Below are positions 1 to 13,540 of a stretch of DNA of 64,000 bases, one piece after another. Source of the stretch: Cornus controversa (Eukaryota > Streptophyta > Magnoliopsida > Cornales > Cornaceae); assembly GCA_026545225.1 (NCBI GenBank), contig CM048845.1:106653033-106717032 (forward strand), given 5' to 3'. The notes beneath the pieces were generated by a model, which had not been told where the DNA came from, ran no database searches, and saw only the letters and a program-made list of their open reading frames with translations. The translations under genes were made by a program, and so were the position numbers. Each line of letters opens with the position of its first letter. Within the stretch, counting starts at the first letter, position 1.

Positions 1-2820
1 TGACCCAAATGAATGAGTGAATGTGTGGAAGGGTTCGATCGCAGGTGTGGGGAAAAAAATGTGTCTCTCTTTTTTCTGAGCTATAGGACTAGTGGGTGTG
101 GGTTAACAGTAACTACGAAAAATAAAGGGGTTAATTTAATTTATGAAAACTTTTGGAGGCTAATTATAAATACACCAACTTTCAAATAGTACAGGGTAAA
201 AAAAAAATAACTTTTTAAAAAGTAAATACAAATACTACAATTTATACTATTTAAGTTCAAATTAACCCTTTACACATTAGTTTACTAAAACTTTTAGTGA
301 ATAATGTAATAATTTTATTGCATTTATGTAATACTTTAACTGCATGATATTATAATTTTATTGCACAAAACATTAGACAGTGTAATTTACTAAAACTTTT
401 AGTGCACAATATAACGATTTTACTGTATTTATGTAATACTTTAACTACATAATGTTATAATTTTACTACACAAAACATTACTGCAGATAGGTAATTTGGT
501 CTAGTGTATAAAGGAACAGTGAAAAGTGTTTTGTATAAGTTCCTTTTTAAGCCAATACTATTTAAAACTTGACATATTTGTAATTAGGCCACTAAAAATG
601 ATCAAAAATTAAATTAACTTATTAAAAAAATATCTAATAATAAAAAATAAAATATTTTTACTAAAACCAAACCAACTAAGATTAGACGGTACCAGGACCG
701 ATAGATAGTAATAATTATGAATAATGATGACATTATGTGAGACCTTCTGAATATAATTATTGACGACTTTTCTTTCATAAGGTTTAGTCACTATTTTTAT
801 TAGTATTATTATTTTTAACCATATGATTGAATTTAGATGATTTACTAGGAAAATAAAAGGTTGCAATTCGGTGGATCTTATAAAATTAATCTTTAATATT
901 TTTTATTTTTAAAGTTTACAATGCATAAATATTGAGAGACGTCCCTAACCATATTGAAGACATGTTATTTATAGGTTACATAAATTAGATATATCACTTA
1001 AATATGGTTACTTCTTGATATAAGATATTCAGTTTTCATTATTTTTAAAATTATGAACTTTATTTTTCAATTTAGAACTTGTTAGTGCTTCAAGAAATAA
1101 ATTTAATTTGTTAGTAAGATTTTTTTTTTTTTTTTTATAACAAATATGAAAGATTAGTGAATGCTTTGTTAGGAGTACATTCAAAAAGGAGGGAAGGGAG
1201 AAAAAAGATAGAAGAGCTAACCTAGTAAAAGAAAGTCCAAAGGGAAAAACTGACATACTATTGTTTTACTCTTATACTTTTAAATATATAAATTAATTAA
1301 AAAAAATCAATTTTATCTTACAAATACCATTCTTCTTTATCTTCCTTCCTATTTTGGTTGAATCAAAATGGTTTCTATCAATTATATTTTTCGATTTTCA
1401 TTTATCTCTTTCAAATAATAGAATCTTGTTCGATCCTTACTATTTCCATGCTTTTACTTTCATTCAAACTACTAAGTTATTATTAACTCTAATGCGTCGT
1501 GAACTTGTCAATATTAATGACTCTCTAGAGCAAGTATTAATTATTTTTAGTACAAACAATTTCATCATATTTGAATTTTAAACATATTTAAATATATATC
1601 GATTCAATAAGAGATGTGATATTGGCACTATTTTGCACTCACCTTTTTTTTTTTTCTTTCAACAAATTAAATGACATAATTATCTCAAAAATGACACAAT
1701 TATATTTTTTGGAATAATTGTATAATGTAAAATGTTTTTCAAGAACAATTATGTTATTTAATATTTTTTTTATAAAATACAAGTAGAATGCAATAGTATA
1801 AAAGTAAAAGTCAATACAAATATCAATTCCCTATAAATAACTGGTATAGCATGCAAATTGAGAAGAAAAATACTCATAGAACATAAAAAAGAGATGAACA
1901 ATATGAAAGAAATGCAATCTATTAAATAATTTTACAAGTGTTCCAATATTCTTAATAAATATTAGTCGTTGAAATGGAATATTTAAGAGTGAAACAAACA
2001 AAATAATGAAAGACAGCTGACCATAAAAGCCCTTCTCGTATTTAATACTAACTGAGAGAAAGAACTCATTGGAAAACGCATAAAAAAAATAAAAGAAATT
2101 AAATGAGTATTTATTTTTATATTAATAGAAAAGACAAAACATGAGTCACCTGTCATAATTTTCATTTTTTGTGGAAATTAGCAAGTGCATTAAAGAACTT
2201 ATCATGATTTCGTGCTTCATTTATTACCATATATTAAGTACTTTATTTTGAAAAATAAAATTTTAATTAAATACTAATATGTAAGGATAAGACTTGGTAT
2301 TATTTGATAAAACTAAAAATTAAGTACTAGCTATTGAATTTTAAATACCGAATATATTAATATAAAAACATCTTTGATATTGTCTTAATTTTAAGCATAG
2401 AATTTTATATAATTGTTTATTAAATACAAAAGCTAAAATATAAAATAATCCTCACTAGAGGAAAACTTGACAAATACCAGTAAAATCTAGATAAATTTTT
2501 CTTCACAAATGCAATGTAAAAATAATGTATAAAAATATCTAGAAAGGATTCAGAAAAAATAATAAAATTATATTTAGAAATGAGAAAATATTAGTAATTG
2601 TAACCTTAGAATAATTTAAAAAAAACTAAGGAGATGAAAGTGGACTATAAATATGTTAAAGGGTTACCCATAAAAACTAAAAGGTTAAAGGTTACAACAT
2701 ACAAATACTTTGTCTCTAAAGAGTAATTGTTGCAGTGGATAAAAGAAATTTCTATTCTTTCGCATGGTTGTTCTACTGCTGGACATATTAATGAGGCAAT
2801 TAAATAAAAACAATTGACTA
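1..2820. other. AT-rich intergenic region without a recognisable gene
   Basis: The stretch is very AT-rich with many homopolymer runs. Its open frames are short and low-complexity, and none resembles a known protein. Apart from the duplication at 281-480 I see no transposon ends, RNA genes or promoters that I could defend. Confidence 0.6.
281..480. repeat. Two-copy tandem repeat, about 95 bp each
   Basis: Copy 1 (281-375) and copy 2 (386-480) both start with TTTACTAAAACTTTTAGTG and end with CACAAAACATTA. They are separated by about 10 bp, giving a period of 105 bp, and differ by scattered substitutions. The duplication is therefore old. No coding potential is visible. Confidence 0.8.
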
Positions 2821-3115
2821 GTTAAAGGACCACGCGACGCAGCTAAATAGAGACAATAGAGAACATTGATTAGTTAATCGGTGGCACGAGACTATAGTGA
2901 AATAGTGCAACAGATATAAAAACAATCACGCGACTAAATCGAGAGTGACTCGCCTTAATAAAGACAATAGTGAATCAGTCAAATAGAGACAAACAATCCC
3001 GCGACTTAATCGAGAGTCGCGCAACACAATAGTGAGACAATCAATAGAGACAAACAATCATGCGACTAAATCCAGAGTCTCACGCCTTAATAGAGACAAT
3101 AGTGAAAGATGAGAA
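2820..3115. repeat. Degenerate minisatellite with GCGACT motifs
   Basis: A unit of roughly 60-70 bp recurs three to four times. It contains AATAGAGACAA, then CAATCNCGCGACTNAATC, then GAGAGT and ACAATAGTGA. The clearest copies begin near 2925, 2994 and 3054. The short CG-containing words stand out against the AT-rich surroundings. It may be a relic of a transposon; no coding frame is seen. Confidence 0.6.
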
Positions 3116-3732
3116 GCTAACCAATCGTGTTAAATTTTCACTACATTGTAGTTCAAACTCAGTAAAAATTTAAAAAGTAATTTTAAAATATAAATACTCA
3201 TATAAAATTGGTTGATGACATGAGGGAATCCTTTTTCATAGATTTGACTCGTTGGCAAAATATAAATACTCATATAACATTAGTTAAAGCTGGATAAAAC
3301 CAACCAGCTCACAACACCAACACCGTCAACAGAGAAGGTACATATAGGGAGAAATATTACACTCTTATGATTGTAATTGCACCATTCCATTGGTGGGTTT
3401 TTGCGATCACATAAGGTACACACATTAACACGAGGTCCATTTTTCCTGTTGGGGTAACTTTATAAAAGGTTATAGAGGTAACTACAAGCTATTGTTGTTT
3501 ACATGAAATGGCATGTGTACAGGATATGCATTGTCATGTAAGGGTATGCCCAATTTGACAGGAGATTGTTGATCAGCTTCAGATTCAGTACTTTAGTGTT
3601 GGCTTTCATGAAGCCTATGAGTAGACCTTATATTCAGAAAAGGGAATAATTTTTTTTATTAATCAATTAAATATATGAATTTTTCTCCTAAAAATATAGA
3701 ATTAACAGAATTCAATCTTGTGTTTGACATAG

Positions 3733-4441
3733 GTACTTCAAACAGGGTATCATGGAAATCCCTTCTATATGAGATCTGTGCTGCCAACCATTGGAACCCC
3801 CGGCCTTTGAAAGTTGCAAAGAGGAAGGACCAGACCACATGAAATTGTGAGTCCATGATTTACTACACTAAGAACTAATCTTCACTCGTGCTCTAAAAGC
3901 AGCTTCTGGAGAGAATATATGACTTCTAACAGTACCAATCATAGTTACTCAACCTTTATATAAAATTTCTCATTCATTGGCAAAGTATTATTTGATGTTG
4001 CTCTTAAGTCTCATTTTTCCTTAGAAAGCATATGCTGTTGGGATAGACAAATTGAACGGCTACTTTTAAGGAGCCCATTTCTTCTTTAGAATCATGAAGG
4101 AGACCTAGCCTAAGAAATTCCAATTCTTGTCAAATGCTTGGAATAAAGCATTAAGTAGATTTTTTTAGTCAGTTGGCCTAATTTTTTGGTTTCCTGTATA
4201 GAAGTCCTAAGATTTCCTAGAACTTCATTGCTCAAATGCTTTTACATGCCTGATAAATCCCAATTTTACATAGTTTTTTTTTTCTGTTGGGGGGAATTGT
4301 AGGTTCACTTTCAAGGTCACTTTAGAGATAGCAGAACCCTCAACTACGGTTTTGGAGTGCTTTGGCACCCCTCAGTCAAAGAAGAAAATGGCAGCTGAGG
4401 GGGCACTATGGTGCTTAAAGAAATTAGGTTTTGACTTTTGA
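3733..4441 (+). pseudogene. Relic of the last two exons of a Dicer-like gene (C-terminal dsRNA-binding domain)
   Basis: Two exons with intact splice sites encode a double-stranded-RNA-binding domain of the kind that ends plant Dicer-like proteins. Exon A (3733-3846, acceptor ..ATAG, donor GTGAGT) reads LYEICAANHWNP, then, after a frame change at the C run 3797-3801, PAFESCKEEGPDHMKL. Exon B (4303-4441) continues in phase with FTFKVTLEI, TVLECFGTPQSKKK and EGALWCLKKLGFDF, then stops. One missing C breaks the frame. Compared with the usual KKKAAAEHAAEGALW arrangement, about four residues are also missing. Upstream helicase, PAZ and RNase III exons are not recognised in the window. The closest family is probably DCL4-like (inference); a dsRNA-binding DRB-type protein is an alternative. 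Confident that it is a dsRBD, less so about which family. Confidence 0.72.
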
Positions 4442-6303
4442 GTGATTAAACTTGGATCATTACATAATTATTCCACTAGCTTTGTTCTTTTCTGCTTGTG
4501 TTGTATTTCTTTTGTAATCTACTGTTGTTCAAGGATATTTGTCTGCAGTCATTGCTCTTGTTGAACGTAGATAGTTAAAAACTTATGTTTAGCTGATGGA
4601 AATAGACAGTAACCTTATTGGAAAAAAGAAATAGATAGTAAGCGAACTGACACTGGAAAAATTGAGAAATAGGAGATAACACAAGTGAACACAAAGGATA
4701 GATAAGCTCATCACCCTATGGAATCCACCAAAGGGATACAGAGCAAAGATAACAAGAAGAACTTCTTCTTATGAAGGCAACTATCATTCAAATTCATCAA
4801 AACTACTTTCTAATACATCACTAGGAGCTTAAATATAGTTGGCATGGAACAACCCTCCAGCTATTGGTATATTTTCAAAACAAACAACACAAAGACCAAG
4901 CAAAGAAAATGAGAAGACACAAGTCTTGTTTGATTCACAATTAACTAGACTTAATTAAAGACTTGAGTACTTGAAAATTGATCAAAATGGGCTGGAACCA
5001 AGAAGATAAGTGAACAGTCTCAACCAGCTTTGTAATTTCCAAGTGCAGAATTTTCTGAATAACATAGACTGACTAACTTTATGTTGGTTGGGCTTTGGCA
5101 AGGAATGCTCTGGCGTCAGAAACTCTACACTTTTTGACTATTGAGTTGCTCTTGTTTGGTACAGAATCTGTGTTAGGCTTGGTTAAGAAAGTTGTCTTCC
5201 AACTGCATAATTGGAACAAGCACCAGCTGTTGCAGTTGAAGTGTTGTGGCTTGCCTCTAAGGATCATCCATTGCCATTGAAGGTAATTCAAAACAAAAAG
5301 GGATGAGAAAGAACTTGATCTTCTGACTTTTCCTGAAAAACATTGGATGGGATATGCATTCTTATGGTAAATGCCAGCCATGTTAAAGCTGCTTTGACTG
5401 TTCACACCAATATGTCCGAAAGGTGCATTGTTGAGTGTCTCTCCTGCCCATTCAGGGTGTTAGGAGGAAGAGTTTTATTATTTTGTACAAAGTAATTGCT
5501 CCATGACTTGAACATATATGCATTTTATATTTAATTCAAGTGTATACCATTGTACTTGACCCTCTTTTTTCAACCAATATTCTCGTGTTATCTGTTATTG
5601 CCATAAAAACACACACACAGTGCAATCCAAGAAGCCAAGATTTGAAAACGTTTTCATTAAATCAAGAAGATGGATATAGGTGATTATTAAGTTCTATGTG
5701 GGTGGCATACCTTATCGAATTGGATAAATTTGCAAATGACAGTTATAGGCATAATCTGCTAAATTAGAGTCCCATATAAAACTCTCTCATCATATGGAAA
5801 ACATGTCCCTAAGCTAAATAAGAGTGCTGAGGTGGTTCTGCCACCAAACAAGAAATTCTGAAAAGAAAACACACAGAGAGCTTAAGTAATTTAGATGAGA
5901 TCAAATGGTTTTAACCTATGCAATTCAATATGGTATAAATCAAAGCAAAAACTTTGAAACACATGGCAAGTGTGTAGTTTCTCAAAAGCAACAATCAGAT
6001 TATCAGACCAAGCAAATAAAGGTTACCACCATTGGAAAATATTGTAATAATAGTATTTCATGCAAAAAAAATATAACCATACACTCCTAGTTTCGTGACC
6101 TCCATTTCCAACCTCGGATCGTATATCGCCGGTCTCGTTGGTTGGATTATTCGCAGCCCTTCAACATCATCCTCCATGAATAAAAAATCAAAACAGAAAA
6201 AATGAAGATAAAAAATAGCTTCCTATTTCTTATTTCTTTCTCTCTCTTTTCTTGCAACTTCCTTTATCAAATACTAGCAAAACTTTGTCATCCTCTTGCT
6301 CCT
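4442..6303. other. Intergenic region between the Dicer-like relic and the H+-ATPase 3' end
   Basis: There is no gene that I recognise. Short open frames at 5079-5405 on both strands have no familiar domain and no splice context. The part near 6100-6303 probably contains the 3' untranslated region of the H+-ATPase, which is transcribed leftward. Confidence 0.4.
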
Positions 6304-9300
6304 TTAAACCGTGTAGTGCTGTTGAATGGTCTCAATGTCAAGACCCTTGAGCTTCACCACTGATTCAACATGTCCCTTGAGTGTATGAAGCTCCCTTAGC
6401 CTGAAAAAATGATCATAAAAGTCATTAAAAAAAACAGAAACCAAGCAAAACAATGAGGTAAAAACATTGAGTATAATCAAATTTTAGATTACCAAAAAAA
6501 TCTGTGTGTTTGGGTAAAAAAAAAAAAAACAAATCTCTGTGCAATAATTACCTTGCAACTTCAGCGCGTCTCTTGGCTTGTTCAGCAATTTCAGTCAATT
6601 CCCGGTAGTTGTTCTTGTCATTGAAGAGATTTGACGCCTCTGGAGGATGGAGACCGTGCAGCGTACGTTGAGCCATAGCCCATTGTGCCTCTCTCTCCCC
6701 TTTACCATAATCCTTTTTAGTTGTGAATGCAGTCTGGATAATTTGTTGGAACAAAAGAAATCAACCAAACTTGGCAAAAAAAAAACCTTTGGATGAGCCA
6801 TAGAATTTATTCAAACTCACAAACTGCTCAAGTACCTTATTCTGGAGCATATTATCCCAGGCCTTACCACTCAAGGCATATCGAATGATAAACTTAAAAA
6901 CATCTAATGGGACGTAGAAGACTATACTGTAGAGCCAAATAACGCCAGCCCAACCCCAGCCGATGCCACGGATCCTTGCAAAGTCCCAGTTTGCATACAC
7001 AGCTATTAGTGTAGCCACCTTGATCAATTCAGCAAAAGCAAGTGTCACAACTTTGCAGTGGATGAGAACTGTATTAGGAACTTGAATGAAGTTTTGTTCA
7101 ACTCACCAGCTGTGCTAGAATGAAGGCAGCCACAAGCAGAAGGCCAGGACGTTCAATGAAGGACCAACTCCTGGACCGAGTAACAAAGATAAGTGCCTGA
7201 CTCACAATACTCACTTGCAGGTAGACAGCTGCTGTAAGCTCCCAGTGGTTGTCCCTGATTGATCTTACACCAAATGCAGTCTGCCACAGTTATTACCAAG
7301 TGAAAGTACAATTTGGAGTAAGATGATTGTAGAGCAGAGATACACGAAAGAACAATGGGAAAAAGTTAATGGCAGTACTATAAAATGCTCTTTCAGGACT
7401 ATGCAATTAAAAGCAGACCAAATTGATGGCATTTTCTTACAGAGAAGAAGTCAGACTCTTGAGCAGCCCAGAAGAAAACAACAGTCATGACAGCTAGATA
7501 GGTGCCAAGAACAATGCCAGTGGCAAAAATCTCTCTCAGCTTCCATGAGTCGGGCATGGGTGATGGCTTCACCTTGTCTTTAGAAATGGTCATGATGGTT
7601 CCGTCATTGAGAATGGCAATGATCAAAACCATGAAAGGTGAGAAATCAAATTTCCAGATGAGTGCAAGGAGCATGAAACCCAGAACAATACGGATTGTGA
7701 TGGAAACGGCATAGATGGTGTAATTCTTCATCCTTTGAAAAATGGCTCTGCTTGTCAAGACAGCACTCACAATCACACTCAGTCCTGGTTCCGTCAGGAC
7801 AATGTCAGATGCACTCCGGGCTGCATCTGTTGCATCGTCCACTGCAATTCCAATGTCTGCCTTCTTTAAAGCCGGGGCATCATTCACACCATCTCCTGTC
7901 ATCCCACAGATGTGCTTTTTCTCTTGTAATCTCTTTACAATCTCGTACTTGTGCTCTGCATTCCTCCCCCAGTAGTGTTGGGTAGAAATTATACATCTTT
8001 TTTTTTTCAGACAGCTAATAATTTCCTAAATGAGGAGAGATTTGGAGAAGGGGAAAAAACAAAGTTTGACTTGCACTGCTTTCCCTTCTACTCAAACTCA
8101 TAAAGATTTTCCAAAATTATTCACAAATTTAAACATAATTCCCAAATTTGAATCACTCCTGCAAGGAATGCTATTCAAAAGCCTAGCTTGTTATGGTGAC
8201 GAGTGCCAATAGGAGGATTTAGTTTACTTACCAGGGAAGACACCTGCAAAGCCATCAGCCTTCTCAATGAGCTCATCAACAGGGAGGTTGGCTTCATCCT
8301 TGTTCTGGCCAAGGAGGGAGGAAGAGGGATACATATTGGTTCCCATGCCTAGCCTTCGACCTGTCTCCTTGCCGATGGCTAGCTGGTCACCAGTTATCAT
8401 CTTAACATTGACACCAAGGTTGAGTGCTCGGCGAATGGTCTCTGCACTGTCATGTCTTGGAGGGTCAAAAAGAGGCAAGAGACCCACAAATACCCATGGC
8501 CCTCCTGGACTCTCCTTGGTTTTCTCTGGAACAGTCTGTAAAGAGAGAGAAAACCAACAGATCAGGTTCAGTTCTATGCACCATTGCGCTTCATTGATCA
8601 AAACCAATACAATGATAGAAGAATGAAAACAGACCTGTTGAGCTACACCAAGAGAGCGAAGGCCACGATCAGCAAACTTATCAATGATGGCATGAGCTTT
8701 CTGTTTCACATCTCCCTTAAGGTTGCAGAGCTCAATAATCTGGTGGAGATTAAGATAAATACGAATATAATAAAATTTAAACTATACTCTAAAGAAATGG
8801 AAGACTTGATCTGGATTTGCTCGATGATCACCTACCTGCTCAGGTGCACCTTTGCTAACTCGGTGCCAATTGCCATTAGAATCAATGTAGGTAATGGCTG
8901 TCCGCTTTTCCACTGGATTAAAAGGCAGGAAATGCACCTCAGTGATCCCTGCTCTAGCCTGCATAACACAAGATACCAAAACAGAATAAACTCAAGTTTG
9001 TTTATTATTTATCCAAAATATAAAGATCAGCATATCTCAAATGTTTAACTTCTTTCACGAGTGATTTTGGCAAGAAAAATACTTTGGTAGAGATTGTTCA
9101 GCTGACAATTCTTTTAAATAAAACTAGTACTGTTTTAAAATATGAACGAACATTCTTTTCTTCCTTTTCTCTTTTGATGCTCAATTTAGCAACTGTCCGG
9201 AGTGATGGTCATAAAAGCTAAACAAGTACGAGCTTCATACATGACAATGGTGATTGAGATTTAGAAGGAAACAATCAAAATACTTGTTCTCCTTTTGATT

Positions 9301-11961
9301 GCGTTCAGCTCATTAACATCGAATAAGTTGCAAGCTTAAGGTGATCTTAAGCCCGAGAATGCAATTGAGCTTCACAAGCCAAGTGTTAAGCTATTTAAGC
9401 TCAAATTGGTTCGATTTGTTTATATGATCCTGACATTACCTCTTTGGGATCAGCTAGCATTCCAACAATACAAGTGTCAATAGCATCCTGATTCTCTACC
9501 CTAGAAGCCCTTGCACCAAGCAGAATTACACCTTCCTTGTCCACATCTGGTGTAAATACCTGCATATTAACATCTTAATTTCAGAACCAATGAATCAATA
9601 GAATTCAAAATAACTGGATCCCAAACTTTATGATCAGTTCTTTCTCCCATAGTTTCCCAATATTATATCTTTATTTATTCCATAAGTAACCGAAAACTTC
9701 AGATTGATTATAAGTTCATAACCTGTTTATTCATGTTTACTTTAGTTAGTTACCAACCTCAATCAGGGATTTGTCTACTGTGAGCTTGTTGAGGGTGAGA
9801 GTCCCAGTCTTGTCACTACAAAGGACATCCATGCCAGCCATCTCTTCGATAGCTGTCATCCTCTTGGTGATAGCACCTTGCTGTGAGAGCCGGTGGGATC
9901 CAATAGCCATCGTCACTGACAACACTGTTGGCATTGCAATTGGAATGCCTCCAATTAGAAGCACCAACAAATTATCAATTCCATTTCTATATTTACGGTG
10001 TTGCATTGGGTACATCACCACTATTTCTATTACGATTCCCACCGCAATGGAGCATATACAGAAGTTACCAATTGCTGTCAACACCTGCTCAAATCATCAC
10101 CATCCAGTGAAAGAAAGTGAATAGGCTAAATGTTTGATGCTAATAGAATTAGTACCTTTACAAAGTAATGTGGTTACAGTTTGATATGTTCTAATTTTCT
10201 TTTTTATTTAATAATTGTTCAGTTCTATTTCACCAAGGATGTGTAACCCCATTCTGTTTCTTACCATTCAATAAGATAAAGTTAATCAGCTACAATTCTG
10301 TGAATGAAGTGATGTGCTTTTCTGATGCCCAAATTCATCTTAATTTTTTCTGACTAAATCATAATACTGTTTCCAATTAATTCTAAATTTCTAGTACTTT
10401 CATATTTGTCGCAGCAAACAATTCGCAAATTGGTCACTAATATAGTATAGTACCTTTTGGAAATGGCCTACTTGATTGGTGCTATCCACAAGGTGTGCAG
10501 CTTTACCAAAGAAGGTGTGGACACCGGTGGCAATCACAACGGCCTCAATCTCACCTTGCTTGCATGTTGAACCAGAGAATACTTCATCGCCTGGGTTCCT
10601 TGTTACAGGCAAGGACTCACCAGTAAGGGCAGATTGGTCGATCTTAAGTGCGTCCCCCTCCATGAGACGGGCATCTGCAGGGACGATGTCTCCCAACTTG
10701 ATGCTGATCATATCACCTGGTACCAGGATTGATGCTTCTTGCTCACACCATCTTCCATCTCTCAAAACCTTAATCAGTCAACAAGAAAACCAAACTCATA
10801 TCATCATGTATTAGTATTTTTATCTAACTGTCTCAGTACTTAGTTTTGCCTTAGACTTGTTAGCAGCATCATGTGGAAGTACCTTTGTTTTGGGAGCAAG
10901 ACCTGCCATTAGTGCTGCTGCAGCATTACCTGCATTATTTTCTTCTATAAAGCTTATGGTGGAGTTGATGAAAAGCAATGACACTATACCAATAAAATCC
11001 TGCCAATCTGGAGGCGCACCCTGCAATATATCTTAGATATTAGAAATGCGCGCCCCCGCGCGCGCACACATTCACAGAGAGAGAGAGAGAGAGAGAGTTA
11101 CCCCTCCATTTGCCAAACCAATGGCCATGATGGCAGCAATCTCCATAACCCATGACAAAGGATTCCACATAAAACCCAAGAATTTAAGGAACTTACTTTC
11201 CTGTTTCAGTATTGTTTTTAAATGATTAGTTTCTTCATTTGTACTAATAATGAATATTAGAGAAGAAGAATAAAAACACTCGTATATACAAAACTTTACC
11301 TTCTTCTCCTCTAGCTTGTTTGGACCAAAAATTTGAAGCCTCTTCTGGCCTTCCTCACTTGACAATCCCTCTCTTGAACATTTCAACTGTTCGAATACCT
11401 CCTCAACCGGTATACGCTCCTGTATACAAATTATCAGCACATTTGACAATTTGAATGAAATAAAATTTGAAATTAAACCGTATTTTAATCTCTAAAGGCC
11501 ACAATGCATGGTTCATCGCATTCCTTTCTGTGGAACCCGATCTAATTATACTAGTTATATTGCCTAAAACAATCGTAATTTGATTATTTTGTTTCAGTAT
11601 AATTAAGATTTCTGAACCAATTATTCTCATTGGCCTGCAAGCTGATATTAAAAATGTTAATACCAAACAAAACATTAACATATGGATTTTATTGAAAATG
11701 GTTTTGAATGTGATGCATCGATGGATGGAAAAACTAAATAAAAATAGTATAAACAAAGATTTAAAAAAAGAAAAATGATAGTGTAGATTTGAGATCAATG
11801 ATTGCAAATTAATCAAACAGGCATCAAACAAAGAGAATAGAAATAAATAAATAAAAAAAAAACAAAAAAACAAAGCAGATTAAAGAAAAAGATGAAGAGG
11901 GTCATACAAGATCCACGTTTTCATTCCTGATTTCTTCCAAGCTGATGCTTTTGTCCGCCAT
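6304..11961 (-). CDS. Plasma-membrane H+-ATPase (P3A-type proton pump), 15 coding exons, 951 aa
   Basis: This P-type ATPase pumps protons out of the cell using ATP and drives secondary transport at the plasma membrane. Coding exons, in transcript order: 11908-11961, 11300-11419, 11102-11200, 10883-11020, 10454-10768, 9758-10084, 9440-9559, 8836-8958, 8635-8739, 8232-8535, 7441-7955, 7107-7280, 6836-7018, 6552-6733, 6304-6400. All phases join without a break. The protein starts [18 protein letters not shown]. It carries TGES (about 186-189), the phosphorylation site [10 protein letters not shown] (Asp about 333), MITGD, TGDGVND (about 588-594), an Arg in SITIRIV (about 657) and Asp in AILNDG (about 686), matching AHA2 R655 and D684. 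The C-terminal regulatory tail ends QQHYTV; phosphorylation of the penultimate Thr creates the 14-3-3 site in this family. The N-terminus resembles the AHA1/2/3/5 (tobacco PMA4) subfamily. The exon 6 donor (GTTGGT) is weak but is the only one that keeps frame. Confidence 0.97.
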
Positions 11962-11997
11962 CTTCTCTATCTACACTTCTTCTCACTCTTAACTCCA

Positions 11998-12031
11998 CAC
12001 ACACAAACACACACACACACACACTCTCTCT
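11998..12031. repeat. CA/CT microsatellite in the H+-ATPase 5' leader
   Basis: A run of CA dinucleotides followed by CT lies about 40 bp upstream of the start codon, so it would read as GA then TG repeats in the mRNA leader. A second GA run (about 11081-11098) lies in intron 3, beside the exon 3 donor site. Confidence 0.8.
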
Positions 12032-12149
12032 GTGAAAATATTCAGACAAAAACCAAAAATGGCAATGCCAAACATCAAATAGCTTTACATGTACATAGAC
12101 TCATTGTGAACCACCCTCTATTTGTTTAATTACCTCCTCTCTCTCTATG

Positions 12150-12193
12150 TATACTCTGTTTGTATCTCTCTAAGGATCAACTTCCATATATAG
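12150..12193 (-). promoter_or_regulatory. Candidate core promoter of the H+-ATPase gene
   Basis: On the minus strand a TATA-like CTATATATGG lies at 12184-12193, about 225 bp upstream of the ATG. A GA-rich leader follows it. Spacing and composition suit a plant TATA promoter, but no transcription start was measured. Confidence 0.35.
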
Positions 12194-12934
12194 CAAATTC
12201 CTTAAGCTTTTGATTCCTTTTTTTGGTGTAAGCTTCCTTTTTAAGGGTGACTCTACCCTTTACGAGGAATTGTAGATATATATATTTATAGCATGTATAT
12301 ATATAGCACTGACTGATTGACTCACAGCCAAAACTCTAATGAACGAACGAGCGGGAGTCTTGTCCCAGTAGCCTCGGTCATTTCAGTTAGAGAGGACCAT
12401 GCTATTAACACAGTCTTCAATCACTAAAGAAAGACCAATAGTATTAGCCCACGTTGTACTAGTTTCTATATTATTTTATTTAATCTTTCTTATGTGGCTA
12501 CTGATGATTGTGTTGTGAGGACACTTGGATATGAGTTTTGGCCCAATTGAAACGTGGAATGTGTTTTATCGTGGACTTCGGTACAACCATGTGGTTTAAT
12601 TTAAGTAACAAAAAAAAAAATTTGCACAATTTGTTGACCCAGATCGATCTGAAGATTTATTCATAATACACATTACATTGATGGTTAAAATAATTTCATA
12701 ATAATTGGATTCTATTTGGTGGTTTTCGCAATTGGAGTGCAAATCCGACGGGTTAGACAAGTTAAGAAGATATAAAATCAAATTATGCTCAGATATTAAG
12801 TTCGTTTATTTAAACATGTAGAACTCAAATTATATATATATATATATATGTATGTATGTGAAATATGAGATATGGCATGTGTAGCCAAACATGCAAAAAG
12901 CCCCATTAAATATTTTTCTTACATTGTTTTATGG

Positions 12935-13092
12935 ATAATGATTTGTACAATAAAAAATTATCACCAAATGTGTAGTGAACACGCGTCTATCCATTAGATT
13001 GTCAAAGTATGAGTCTTACTTACACTATTTAAAAATTGAAAGTAATTAATTTTTTTAATTCGGTGATAATTTTCACTATACCTATCATTACT
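12935..13092. mobile_element. Small MITE with inverted terminal repeats
   Basis: The left end (ATAATGATTTGTACAATAAA then AATTATCACCAAA) is the imperfect inverse of the right end (TTCGGTGATAATTTTCACTA then TACCTATCATTA). The terminal repeats are about 33 bp and the element about 158 bp, with no coding capacity. A related right end occurs at about 23155-23200. The superfamily is not determined because the target duplication is unclear. Confidence 0.6.
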
Positions 13093-13096
13093 CTTC

Positions 13097-13540
13097 TTTT
13101 ATTAATAAGTCCAATCAAACCCAAATAACTTCATTAATTTCAAAAGTTCAATAGCTAAATCCCATCATATATATTATACATTACCTTCTTTTGGCCATCA
13201 ACAACCATATCATTACATGACACTTTATCAATGTTGAATCGTTTGAAGGTTAGTTCATTCTCTTTCATCTTATTTTGAAATGAACTCATCCTCTCTTTCA
13301 TTTCCCTCGTATGAGAATATTGACATCAATGGCAGAACTACAAGTGTTGTTTGATGGCACAAAATCATGGACATCAAAAATCGATGGTAAAGATTGAGAT
13401 CGCCCGCAACTTAGTGAAACAATTAGGCATGAGCACACATATATTATATATAAGTAATAATATGCATAGTAAAAGTTATAACCAAATAGGAAACTAAACC
13501 ACTCTCTCATCCATCAGATAGTGTATGTGAAGAGATTAGG
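13097..13540. other. Spacer without recognised features
   Basis: AT-rich sequence between the MITE and the LTR remnant. A 70-codon minus-strand open frame (13298-13510) shows no domain and is probably fortuitous. Confidence 0.4.

Noticed and set aside
5079-5405. Overlapping open frames on both strands as a possible gene
   Set aside because: Neither translation resembles a known family, and no exon chain could be built.
8267-10814. Long plus-strand open frames (up to 154 codons) across the H+-ATPase region
   Set aside because: They lie antisense to conserved exons and their translations show no domain. They arise because the codon pattern of the real gene leaves the opposite strand open.
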